64,000 bases of DNA. Origin: Tomitella cavernea (GTDB taxonomy: Bacteria; Actinomycetota; Actinomycetes; Mycobacteriales; Mycobacteriaceae). Below are positions 1 to 11,400 of the stretch, piece after piece. The DNA lies in assembly GCF_016599145.1 (NCBI RefSeq), contig NZ_JAENKO010000002.1:148032-212031 (forward strand), in the 5' to 3' direction. Every line of letters begins with the position of its first letter. Within the stretch, counting starts at the first letter, position 1. A program made the translations under genes and the position numbers. The notes below the pieces were generated by a model. The model ran no database searches and was not told where the DNA came from. It worked only from the letters and a program-made list of their open reading frames with translations.

Positions 1-159
1 AACGCACACTTGGCCATACCGTCGGGTAGGCACACAGATCGACCCGGCAAGCCGGGCACGGCCGTCTACGATACCCGGCCACAGCACAGGCGGTCAAAGC
101 GGGCACGGCGCGCCGGACATCGTATCGGGGCAGAGGTCGACCGCAGGACGGGATCCGCG

Positions 160-1167
160 TCAGGCGCGAGCCACCCGGCGGTAGGACAGCAACGACAGCG
201 TAGCGAACACGACGATGATCACGACCGCGCAGAGCAGCGCGTACATCGATGCGTTGTCGGCCGACCACCCCGAGGCCACCGGAAAGTCCGGGGGCGCCGG
301 GTTGCCGAAGAGCTGACGGCCTGAAGTGGCGACGGCGGTGATCGGGTTCCACTCGGCGATCGCGCGCAGTGGGCCGGGCAGGCTCTGCGCGGAGATGAAC
401 GCCGACGAGATGAAGGTGAGCGGGAACATCCACAGGAAGCCCACGCTTTGCGCCACCTCGACACTCCGCGCCAGGAGTCCGGTCAGCACGCCCACCCAGG
501 ACATCGCGAACGCGAACAGAGCGAGGATCCCGAAGGCCGCCAGGGCCGCGCCGACGCCGCCGGTGATCCGCCAGCCGATCAGATATCCGCACCCCACCAT
601 GACGATCACGCTGATCGCGTTGACGGCGAAGTCCGAGACCGTCCGTCCGAGCACCACTGCCAGGCGCGACATCGGCAGCGACCGGAATCTGTCGATGAGT
701 CCGTGCTGCAGGTCGCCGGACAGCCCCACCGTGGTGAACGCAGCGTTGAACACCACCGTCTGGGTGAAGATTCCGGCCATCAGGAACTCCCGGTACTCGC
801 CGCCGCCGAGCGAGGCGCCGAAGACGTACGCGAACAACACGACGAACATCAGCGGCTGCACCGTGGCGCTGACCAAGAGCGTGGGGACGCGCCGGATCGT
901 CAGGATGTTCCGGAAGGCGATGACCGCGCTGTCGGTGAACATCCGTCGTATCCGGTGGCCCTCGGCCGCGCGCAGGTGGGCAGCCACATCCGTCGCATCT
1001 CCATCGTCATCCGGCACCGGGCCGGCGGTGGATCCGTCCATGCCCGCGGTCGTGCTGCCGCCCGCAGTCGAACCCTCGTCCGGCCCGGTATCGGCCGGGG
1101 GGCGTTCCCCCGGGGCGCGTTCGTCACGGTCCGCCGTGTGCGTCGCGAGCGATTCCAGCTTCGTCAC
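160..1167 (-). CDS. ABC-2 type exporter permease (DrrB-like)
   Basis: Membrane half of a two-gene exporter, predicted to move a hydrophobic product out through the cytoplasmic membrane. The 335-residue protein has a hydrophilic, low-complexity N-terminal tail of about 75 residues and then about six membrane segments typical of ABC-2 permeases of the daunorubicin-resistance DrrB group. The loop motif HGLIDRFRSLPMSR, contacting the ATPase in this family, lies near residue 160. The GTG start overlaps the ATPase stop by 4 nt (GTGA), so the two are translationally coupled; a start further inside the N-terminal tail is possible. As the last gene of the NRPS operon, it most likely exports the NRPS peptide, which is inference from context. 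Confidence 0.85.
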   Translation of the reverse strand: MTKLESLATHTADRDERAPGERPPADTGPDEGSTAGGSTTAGMDGSTAGPVPDDDGDATDVAAHLRAAEGHRIRRMFTDSAVIAFRNILTIRRVPTLLVSATVQPLMFVVLFAYVFGASLGGGEYREFLMAGIFTQTVVFNAAFTTVGLSGDLQHGLIDRFRSLPMSRLAVVLGRTVSDFAVNAISVIVMVGCGYLIGWRITGGVGAALAAFGILALFAFAMSWVGVLTGLLARSVEVAQSVGFLWMFPLTFISSAFISAQSLPGPLRAIAEWNPITAVATSGRQLFGNPAPPDFPVASGWSADNASMYALLCAVVIIVVFATLSLLSYRRVARA

Positions 1168-2162
1168 CTCGCGACCCCCGTCGTCGCATCGCCGTCCGTA
1201 CCGACGCCGCGCCCGGTGACGGCCAGGAAGAATTCGTCCAGGCTCGTCTCTGTGAGCGAAGCGTCCTCCACTCGGACCCCGTCGACGGCGAGCCGGGACA
1301 CCGCCGCGGCGAGCGACCGGCTGCCGTTCTGGGCGCGCGCGGACACGGTACGGCCGCCCACCTGCGGATCGCCGTCGCAGACCGCGCCCAGGGCACGGAC
1401 GGCGTCCGGGACGTCGTCCGGCTCGCGCACCCGGATCGACACCACGTCGCCGCCGACTCGCGCCTTGAGCTCATCCGCGGTGCCGCGGGCGATCACCGCG
1501 CCCCGGTCGATCACCGTGATCGCATCTGCCAGCCGATCGGCCTCCTCCAGGTACTGAGTGGTCAGCAGCACCGTCGTCCCGTCGGAGACAAGGCCCTCGA
1601 CGACCTCCCACATCTCCCGGCGGCCGCGGGGGTCCAGGCCCGTCGTGGGCTCGTCGAGGACTATGACGGCCGGGAAGGCGACGAGCGCGCCCGCCAGGTC
1701 AAGTCGACGCCGCATACCGCCCGAGTAGCCAGAAGAGCGCCGGTCTGCGGCGTCTTCGAGGTGGAACCGGCCGAGCAGTTCCCGGGCCCGTGCCGTGGCG
1801 ACGCGCCGCGGCAGTCCGTACAGGCGCCCGATCATCCGCAGGTTCTCGAAGCCCGTCAGGTTGCCGTCGACGGCCGCGTACTGCCCGGAAAGCCCGATCC
1901 TGCGGCGAACGCGGTCCGGCGACGAGACGACATCCACGCCGTCCAGCAGCACCGTGCCCTCGTCAGGGCGCAAAAGGGTGCTCAGGATGCGTACGACCGT
2001 GGTTTTTCCGGCACCGTTGGGCCCGAGGACGGCGGCGATCGTGCCTCTGGCGATCTCGAGGTCGACACCGTCCAGCGCGCGGACGACGCCTGCCCGGCGC
2101 CGGCCGGGGCCGGGGCCGAACCGCTTCTCCAGTCCCCGGATCTCGACCGCCGGCCCCGTCAT
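1164..2162 (-). CDS. ABC exporter ATP-binding protein (DrrA-like)
   Basis: ATPase subunit of the exporter, 332 residues. Walker A (GPNGAGKTT) near residue 45, signature motif YSGGMRRRLDLAGAL near residue 145 and Walker B with D-loop (VIVLDEPTTGLDPRGR) are all intact. The C-terminal 100 residues form the extension usual in DrrA proteins. The ATG at 2162 is chosen because it overlaps the mbtH stop (ATGA) and immediately precedes the conserved start of the ABC domain; the open frame runs further upstream but only as a shadow of mbtH. Genes of this type next to an NRPS commonly give export and self-resistance. Confidence 0.9.
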   Translation of the reverse strand: MTGPAVEIRGLEKRFGPGPGRRRAGVVRALDGVDLEIARGTIAAVLGPNGAGKTTVVRILSTLLRPDEGTVLLDGVDVVSSPDRVRRRIGLSGQYAAVDGNLTGFENLRMIGRLYGLPRRVATARARELLGRFHLEDAADRRSSGYSGGMRRRLDLAGALVAFPAVIVLDEPTTGLDPRGRREMWEVVEGLVSDGTTVLLTTQYLEEADRLADAITVIDRGAVIARGTADELKARVGGDVVSIRVREPDDVPDAVRALGAVCDGDPQVGGRTVSARAQNGSRSLAAAVSRLAVDGVRVEDASLTETSLDEFFLAVTGRGVGTDGDATTGVAR

Positions 2163-2428
2163 CGCGTCCGCTCCTCCGCCGGCGAACCGGACGATCCGCA
2201 TATCGCATGCACGAGGCTGGCGGGACGCATGTCGGTCCAGTTCCGCTCGACGAAGTCCACCGCGTCCTGCCGGGACGACTCGCCGAGGCGGATGGTCCAC
2301 CCGTCGGGGACCGGGGCGAACACCGGCCACAAGGAATGCTGGCCCTCGTCGTTGACCAGCACGAAGAAAGCGGATTCCTCGTCGTCGAAGGGATTCGCCG
2401 CGGGGCCGTGTCGGGTGGGTGTGCTCAT
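2159..2428 (-). CDS. MbtH-family NRPS accessory protein
   Basis: Small protein of 89 residues that in this family binds NRPS adenylation domains and is often needed for their folding or activity. The signature is complete: NPFDDE at the N terminus, then SLWP, PDGW and WTDMRP, with the three conserved tryptophans. The ATG at 2428 overlaps the stop of the synthetase (ATGA) and is preceded by a clear AGGAGG ribosome binding site; an upstream in-frame start at 2461 would extend into the NRPS gene and lacks this support. Its position between synthetase and exporter makes the synthetase its obvious partner. Confidence 0.93.
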   Translation of the reverse strand: MSTPTRHGPAANPFDDEESAFFVLVNDEGQHSLWPVFAPVPDGWTIRLGESSRQDAVDFVERNWTDMRPASLVHAICGSSGSPAEERTR

Positions 2429-5400
2429 GATGGTCCTCCTGTCGTGGGTGCTGCGATGCATTCGTGCCGTACGGCGTCGCGCGTCGCACGGTCGTTCCGG
2501 GTGAGGCTGTCGCCTCGGGTGAGGAAGGCCTCGAGCGCCGGACCGACGACGGCGAGCGCCTCCGGGGACGTCATCTGCGCATGGACGCAGTCGACCGTGA
2601 TCTCCCTCATTTCCCCGCCGACGTGCCGCGGCCAGTCCGTGAACGCCCGCGGGCCGCCGGGTCCACCGCGGGCGGCGGTGACGAACAGGACGTCCCCCTC
2701 GAACAGATCGGGCCGGAAAGCGGCCGCGAGTGCGACGCCCTTCGCGTAGGCGTCGTACATCCGCCGAAGCTCATCGATACCCAGGTCGGCGAGGGCGCTG
2801 CCGGATTCGGGCAGCAGCGCTGCCGCGTCCTCGATGGTCATGTCCGGGTCTGCGATCGTCCCGTCGGCGCCCGCCGCGCCGGGCACGGTGTGCGCACCGG
2901 TCAGCTCGGCGACGAGCTCCGCGACGCTCGGCATCGCGCGGTACTCCGGCCCGCGCTGGCCCGGAAGGAAGCTGTCGAGCATGGTCAGCGTGGCCACGTC
3001 CTCGCCGTCGGCGGCCAGCAGCGTCGCCATCTCATGCGCGATCAGCCCGCCGAGCGACCACCCCAGCAGGTGGTATGGACCGTGCGGGGCCACGCGCCGC
3101 ATCTCCGCGACGTAGCGCTCCGCGAGCCGGGGAATCGAACCGGGCAGTTCCTCGGCGCCGCGGAGGTTCGGCGCCTGCAATCCGTACACCGGGCGGTCGC
3201 GGCCCAGATGTTCGAGCAGTCCGTTGTACCCCCACGACAGCCCCATGGCCGGATGCACGCAGAACAGCGGCGCCCGCGTTCCGCCCGTCCGGATCGGCAG
3301 CAGCACCGCCAGAGCATCGGCGTCCGCGGCGTTCCGATCCGCACCGTGGGCGTCGCCCGCTGCGTCCGGCCCGCCTTCCGGAACATCCCGACCCTGCGCC
3401 GCCGAACACCGCCGCGCGAGGTCCGCAGGAGTCGGGTCGGTGAACAACCACTGCGGCGAGATCCGTCGCAGCTCCGGCAGACCGGAAACCCGGAGCTCGG
3501 CCACGGCGCGTGTCGCCAGCAGCGACGTCCCGCCGAGCTCGAAGAACCCGTCCTCCGCGCCGACGGTCCCGTAGCCGAGCACGTCCGCGAAGACCGCGCA
3601 GATCGCCGTCTCCAACCGTGTCCCGGGACCGCGCCCGCGGCCGGCGTCCTGCAGTTGAGCCGCGGGCAACGCCGCCCGGTCCAGCTTTCCGACGGGGGTG
3701 AGCGGAATCCGCTCGAGTGCCTGCACGGACGCGGGCACCATGTGGCGGGGCAGCACCGCCGCCGCGTAGTCGCGCAGCAGACGGCAGTCGAGCCGCATGC
3801 CGTCCACGCGGCCGGGCCCGCTGGTCTCGCCCGGCCCGGCGCCCGACGCGGGCTGCACGTAGGACACGAGCACCGTGTCTCCACCGGGTCCGGATACGGG
3901 AACGGTGACGGCGGCTCCGACATCCGGATGCCGGGCGAGCACCGCGTCCACCTCCGTGGGCTCGATACGGAAGCCCCGGATCTTGACCTGGTGATCGATG
4001 CGGCCGCGGTACTCGATCGTCCGGTCCGCCCGCAGCCGCGCCAGGTCGCCGGTGCGGTACATCCGCGAGCCGGGCCGGCCGAACGGGTTCGCCACGAAGC
4101 TTCCGGCCGTCAACGCCTGCCGGCGGTGATATCCGCGGGCCAGTCCGGGTCCAGCAAAATACAGCTCTCCGACCACGCCTGTGGGAACCGGGTGCAGGCG
4201 TCGGTCCAGCACCATCGCCTCGACACCGCGGACGGGTCCGCCGATGGTGATCGGCCCGTCCCCGACCGGTCGGCTCATCGTGGTGACGATGGTCGTCTCG
4301 GTGGGTCCGTAGACGTTCGACAGCACCCGGCCCGCGGCCCAACGCTCGGCCAGGTCCGGCCGCAGCGCCTCGCCGCCGACGAGCACGGTGCCGAGTCCGG
4401 GCACCCGATCCGGGTCGACGGTGTCCAGCGCCGCGGGGGTGATGAAAGCGTGCGAGACCCGCTGCCGCGCCAGGAGCCCGGTCAGTTCGTCGCCGCCGTA
4501 GACATCGGCCGGCGCGATCACCATGGCCGCACCCGACGGGAACGCCAGGAGTGCCTCAAGGATCGCGGCGTCGAAGCTCGTCGACGCGAAGTGCAGGGTG
4601 CGGCTGTCCTGTCCGATGCCGTACCGCTCGCCCACCTCATCTGCGAAGTTCGCCAGGCCGGCGTGCGTGACGGTGACGCCCTTCGGTGTGCCGGTGGAAC
4701 CGGAGGTGTACACGAGGTAGGCCGGGTGCCGCGCGTGCAGCGGCTCCATGCGGTCCACGTCGCGGACCGGATCCGGCGACGCCGCCGCGCACTCTCTCAG
4801 GAAGGCCGGGTCGTCGAGTCGCATCCACCGCACCGATCCGGCGCGGCCGCCCGGTACCCGGGCGTCGGACACCCCGAGCCGGGCACCCGAATCCGCAAGC
4901 ATCCGCTCGATCCGCGCCGGCGGATAGTCGCCGTCGATCGCCATGAACGTCGCACCCGTCTTGGCCACCGCCCACAGGCACAGCACGGATTCGATCGAGC
5001 GCCGCACCGCGACCGCCACCGGAATCTCGGGCCTCGCGCCGCGGGCGATGAGAACGCGGGCCAGCCTGCTCGACCGGGCGTCGAGTTCGGTGTAGGAGAC
5101 CGTGTTCGCGTCCTGCACCAATGCCGGCGCCTCGCCCCTGCGCGCGACAGCCGCCGTCAGCAGGTCCGGCAGCAGCCGCGCCGCGGCATCCCGCTCGGAG
5201 GCCGGATCGCAGGCGCTGCGCAACGGCACGGTCGCGGCGCGTTCGGGCCCGGTCACCAGCACGATGTCGCCCACGGCCACGTCGCCGTCGGCGTCCAGCG
5301 CCTGCTCGACGATCGACGCGAACATCCGGGCGTACGCGTGTGCCCGGTTGCAGTCGAAGAGGTCGGTCGCATACTCGAGCGCCGCGTCGACCGTGCCGTC

Positions 5401-8400
5401 GGACCGTTCGCGCACCGTCACCTGCAGATCGAACTTCGTCGTCGCCGTCGCCACTTCGTCCACCGCGACGTCGAGCCCCGGCAGTCCCGCGGCCTGAAGG
5501 CCCGCACCTGTCGCCTGTGCACCGACCACCGACAGCGCCACCTGGAACAGGGGATGCCGCGCGGGGTGGCGTGCCGGATTCACGGCGGCGACGACCTGCT
5601 CGAATGGGATGTCGGCATGGCCGAACGCGTCCAGATCCCGGTCCCGCACGCGCAGAAGCGCTTCGACGAACGTCTCGCCGCGGTCGATCACGGTGCGCAG
5701 CGCGACCGTGCCCGCGAACATGCCGACCAGGTCCGCCAGACCCGGCCTGTCCCGTCCGGCCACCGGCGTGCCGATCGTGACATCGGGCTCGTCGGCGACC
5801 CGTGAGATCAGCACGGCGAGAGCCGTGTGCAGCACCATGAATGTGCTCGCGCGCCGGCCCCGCGCAAATCTGCGCAGTGCCGCCATCGTGTCGCCGCACA
5901 ACGGGATCGGCACCTCCCCGCCGTGTCCTGACGGCGCGGGGGGCCGCGGACGATCGGCCGGAACGCCCGATTCCTCCGGCGCGCCTGCCAGCTCCGCTAC
6001 CCAATAGTCGAGCTGCCTGCGGGCTTCGGCGGACGGGTCCGCCGCACCGCCGAGCAACGCACGCAGGTCCGCGGCATGGTCGGCGTACCGCAACGGTAGT
6101 GCGGGAAGACGGGGCCGCCGACCGGCCGCACGTGCACTGTAGAACTCGGCGAAGTCGCGCATCATCGGTGCGAGGGACGCGCCGTCCGCAGCGACGTGAT
6201 GCAGCACCAGGAGCAGAACCGCCCGGCCCGGCCCGTTCCCGTTCGTGTGCCCGTTCCCGTTCGTGTGCTCAGCCCCGCCGGAGTGCAGCAGTACGGCGCG
6301 GAACGGTGCTTCGCCGGTGAGGTCGAAGGGACGGACCGCATGCCGCCGGATTGTTTCATCCATTTCCCCGGCCCCCACGCAGTGCGACGCGAGCACCCGT
6401 GTCTCGTCGGGCGCGTCCAGGATCAGCTGGTGCGGTCCGTCGTCCGAATCGGGCAGCACGGTTCGCAACGGTTCATGCCGCTCGATCAGATCGTGGACGG
6501 CGCCACGGAGCGCGGAGACGTCGAGCGCGCCGCGCAGACGCACCGCGAGCGGGATGTTGTACGAGGCCGAGTGTTCCGCGATGCGCTCGAGCACCCACAG
6601 GCTGTGCTGCGCCGGGGCGAGAGGGACGATCCCGGTACGGTCCCGTCCGGCAGCGCCGAGAAGTTCCGGCCCGGCAGGACCGGGCTGCTCCGTCCGCGCG
6701 GTCGTCCCGGCACGGCCGCGGCGCTCCGCCTGGCCGGCCCACTCCGCCAACTGCGCGACGGTCGGGTTGTCGAAGAGCGCCCGCACCGGGATGTCCACCG
6801 CGCACGCCTCCGCGAGATCGCGGGCCGCCCGGGTGGCGAGCAGCGAGTCGAGTCCGAGATCGAACAGGTCTTCCAGCACCCCGATGCGGCGGGCATCCAG
6901 CACCGCGCCCACGACGTCCCGGACCTGCTGTTCCCGTTCGGTGCGCGGAGCCACGTACTCGTCGACGGCCGCGTCGAAGTCGGGTTCGGGCAGGCCGGCG
7001 ACGTCGAGTTTGCCGTTGACCGTCAGGGGCAACGCGCCCACGCGGGTGATCGCGGCCGGCATCATCTGGCGCGGTAGCGCCGCGCGCGCCCGGTCCCGCA
7101 CCTCGCGCAGATCGGTGCCGGGCTCCGTTACGACGTAGGACAACAGCCTCTCGTCCCGCACCATGCTCACCGCGTAGCGCACCCCGCTGTGCGCGGTGAG
7201 CGCTCCGTTGACCTCGGCGGTCTCGATCCGGTGGCCGCGCACCTTGATCTGGCCGTCGACGCGGCCCAGGTAGCGCAGCGCACCGTCGCCACGGCCGCGG
7301 CGCACCAGATCCCCGGTCCGGTAGAGCCGTTCACCGGGCGCGCCCCACGGATGCGCGACGAAGCGCGATGCGGTGAGCCCCGCTCGGCCGTGATAGCCGC
7401 GCGCCAGACCCGCGCCTGCCAGATACAGCTCACCGGTCACGCCGTCCGGAACCGCGTGCAGCCGGGAATCGAGCACGTACGCGGCCGCACCGTCGACCGG
7501 ATGCCCGATGGTGACGTCCGCGTCGGGGGCCAGCGGGCCGCTCATGGTGGCGACGATCGTCGCCTCGGTTGGCCCGTAGGCGTCGAGTACGGTCCGGCCG
7601 CCGGCCGCCCACCGCTCGACGAGCGCAGGCGGGCACACGTCCCCGCCGACCGCGACCACCCGCAGCGCGTCGATGCCGGCCGGGTCGACCGACATCAGCG
7701 CGGCGGGGGTGATGAACGCGTGCGTGATCTGCTCCGCGGCGAGCAGCGACGCCAATTCCACTCCGCCGTAGACGTCGGGGGGCGCCACCACCAGCGTGGC
7801 GGCCGCGCCCGTGGCGAGCAGGATCTCAAGCATCGAGGCGTCGAAGCTCGGCGAAGCGAAGTGCAGGATGCGCGAGTGCGCACTTGTCCCGTACCGCTCG
7901 TTCTGGGCGCGGACGAGCCCGGCGAGGCCGGCGTGCGTCACCATGACGCCCTTGGGCCGGCCGGTGGTACCCGAGGTGTAGATCATGTAGGACACCTGGC
8001 CCGGCTGCACAGGCTCGGGTAGGTCGGCATCCTCGATCGGGCGGGCGGGATCCACCTCGCCGGGCTGTGCCGCCTCCGCGTCGTCGATCGCGAGCCACCG
8101 CATTCCGGTCGTACCGGGCGCGGCCGCCGCCGACCCGCACAGGCCGATCCGGGCGCCGGAATCCTCGATCATGTGCGCGATCCGCTCAGGCGGGTACGCG
8201 GTGTCGACCGGCACGAACGCCGCGCCGGTGCGCGCCGCCGCCCAGACCGCGAGCACCGATTCGACGGAGCGCGGAATCGCGATCGCCACCGGTGATCCAG
8301 GCCCTGCCCCGTGCGCGAGCAGCGTCCTGGTCACCCGGTTCGCGCGTGCGTCGAGCTCCCGGTAGGTCAGCGATCGTGCCGCGTCCCGGATCGCGGCCCG

Positions 8401-11400
8401 GTCCGGTTCACGCCGCACCGCATCGTCCAGGATCTCGGCGAGCGTGCGGTGTTCCGAATCCGGCGGCGAGGCGGTCGCCGCCGCACGCTCCGCCGCGGAA
8501 AGGATCGGCACGTCGCCGACGGCGGTGCCGGGCGCATCCGCCACCGCTGCCGCGACGCGGGCCAGCCGCGCGCCGAACGCCCCCGCCGTCGACTCATCGA
8601 ACAGCGCCCGGTCGAAAGCGATCGTCCCGACCAGGTCGCCGCCGCCACCCGGCCGTAGCCGGACCTCGAGATCGAACTTGCCGGCGGCGTTGCCGACGCT
8701 CGACGTCGTCGCCGCGAGCCCCGGCAATCGCACAGCCGGCGCTTCCCCGTCCTCGAGCGTCAAGGCAACCTGGAACAGCGGGTGCCGGCCGGCGAGCCGA
8801 GGCGGGTCGCAGGATGCGACGACGCGTTCGAACGGCACATCGGCGTGTGCAAGCGCCTCGAGGGTGGCGGAGCGGGAGGCGCGGAGCAGCCCGGTGAAGC
8901 CGGCCCCCGGATCGACGACCGTCCGCAGCGCCACCGTGTTGGCGAACATGCCGACGAGCCGTTCGCCCCCCTCCGTCCCGCGTCCGGAGACCGGGGTGCC
9001 GATGGCCACGTCGTCGGAGCCGCTCATGCGGGCGAGAAGCAGCGCCAGCAGACCGTGGACGGCCATGAACTCTGTGGCCCCGGCCTGCTGCGCGAGCTCC
9101 GCGAGCCGCACGCGGACGGCGGCCGGGATCGCGAATCGGGACTCGCCGACCTCGATGCCGCGCGCGTCGTGGCGCGCCGATCCGGCGGGGCGCGGCCGGT
9201 CCAGCGGGGGCAAGGACTCGGCGGGCAGGCCGGCGAGCTTCTCCTGCCAGTACCGCAGCTGCGCGGCGCCGCGGCTGCGGGGGTCCGCCGCGTCACCGAG
9301 CCGCGCCTGCTCCCTGAGCGTGTAGTCGCGGTACTGCACTGGCAAAGGCCGCCACCGCGGCGGCCGGCCCTCGCCACGGGACGCATAGGCTTCCGTGAGG
9401 TCACGCGCCAACGGCTCCATCGATCCGCCGTCCGCGGCGATGTGGTGCAGCACCAGCAAGAGCACGCAGCCCCCGTCGTCCCCGTCGAGCAGGCGGGCCC
9501 GGAAGGGAATCTCGCGCTCGAGGTCGAACGGTCGTCCCGCCGCCTCGGAGACGCGTGCGGACCTGTTCTCGGCAGTGACGGATTCGACCGGGAGCACGTC
9601 CCCGACCTCCTCGACCGGCCGCACGAGTTGCGCGGGCCCGAGCCCGGAGTCGACGATCACCGTGCGCAACACCTCGTGCCGCTCGAGCAGGTCCGCGACC
9701 GCAGCCTGCAGCGCGGCGATATCCGGCCCCCCGACGCCGACGGGGAGATCAGTCCCCGACGCAGCACGCAGGTCCACGGCGACGGCGATGTTGTATTTGT
9801 CCGACGCCGGTTCCTTGCGGTACTCGAGCCAGATCTGCTGCTGGGCGGAGGACAACGGCACGCGCTCGTGCAGCCCGGCGACCCGGTCCGCGCCGGGTTC
9901 GCCCAGGCCGCCGTCGGGAACGGCGCCGCGGCCCTCGACAACGGCGGCGAGTGCTGTGATCGTCGGGTGGTCGAAGACCTCCCGCACGGACAGCGCGGTT
10001 CCCGTCGCCGCGGAGAGCCGCTCGGCCACCTGCACGGCCAGCAGCGAGTTCCCGCCGAGCGCGAAAAAGCTGCGGTCCACCTCGAGCGCCCCGGAGCCGT
10101 CCTCCAGCTCTTCTTCTGTCGCTGGGGCCCCTGCCTCCTCGGTTCCGTGCGTCGTGCCGTCGAGGACGCGCGCGAAGGCCTCCGCGACGAGCCGCTCCGC
10201 CGCCGACTCCGCCGTCCTGCCCCCCGCGGCCGTGATCTCCGGCTGCGGCAGCGCCGTCGTGTCGAGCTTGCCGGACGCCGTCCGCGGAAATTCGGGGAGC
10301 GCGACGACCGATGCCGGCACCATGTGGCCGGGCAACCTGCCGCTCAGCGCGTCGAGGATCTCCGCCTCGGCGGGTCCTGCCGCCCGTGCCGCGTCGGTCA
10401 GAACGTAGGAGACCAGCCGCGCCGAGGCACCGCGCCCGAGCACCCGCGTGCGTGCTTCACGGATCCCGGGGAGAGTCACGAGCTCGGCGTCGACCTCGCC
10501 CGGTTCGATGCGGAATCCGCGTACCTTCACCTGGGAGTCGGCGCGGCCGGCGAAAGACAGTCGCCCGTCCCGGTCGGCGCGGACGAGGTCCCCGGTGCGG
10601 TACATCCTCGTCCCACGGGCGCCGAACGGGTTCGCCACGAACCGCTCTGCGGTGAGCGCGCGGCGGCGGTGGTAGCCGCGGGCCAGCGCCGGACCGGCTA
10701 GGTAGAGTTCACCGGTCACTCCGGGCGGGACCGGGCGCATCCGGCCGTCGAGGACGAGCAGTTCCGCCCCCTGCACTGCCGACCCGATGGTGTTCCCTCG
10801 TCCGGGCGCCAGCGGCCCGCTGACCGTGACCGCCACCGTGGCCTCGGTCGGACCGTACGCGTTCACCATCTTCCGGTCCGGGGACCAGTCCGCCACGACG
10901 CCGGGCGGGCACACGTCGCCGCCCACGACGAGCGTCTTCAGCGACGGGAGCCGGCGCTGTGGCAGCGACGTCAATGCCGCCGGAGTGATGAAGGCGTGCG
11001 TAACCTGCTCGCGCTCCAGCAGGTCGGCGAGTTCGCGACCGCCGACCATTCCGGCGGGGGCGATCACCAGCGTCGCCGACGAGCCGACCGCCATCAGGAT
11101 CTCCAGCACCGATGCGTCGAAGCTGGGCGAGGCGAAGTGGAGGACGCGGGCGTCGCCGTCCACGGCGAACCGTCGCCGCTCGGTGTCGGCGAGATCGACC
11201 AGTCCGCGGTGCGTGACCACGACGCCCTTGGGCAGGCCGGTCGAGCCCGACGTGTAGATCAGGTATGCGGGCTGTCCGGGGGCGGCCGGGCGGACGAGCT
11301 CGTCGTCCCGGACAGGCGCGGCGGACACGCGGGCGCACTCGTCGCGCGCGGCGACCGAATCGACGACGACCCAATCGATGTCCTGCGGGAGACGATCGGT

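Noticed and set aside
1..159. A gene at the left edge
   Set aside because: No frame with coding character; it is the region downstream of the permease gene.
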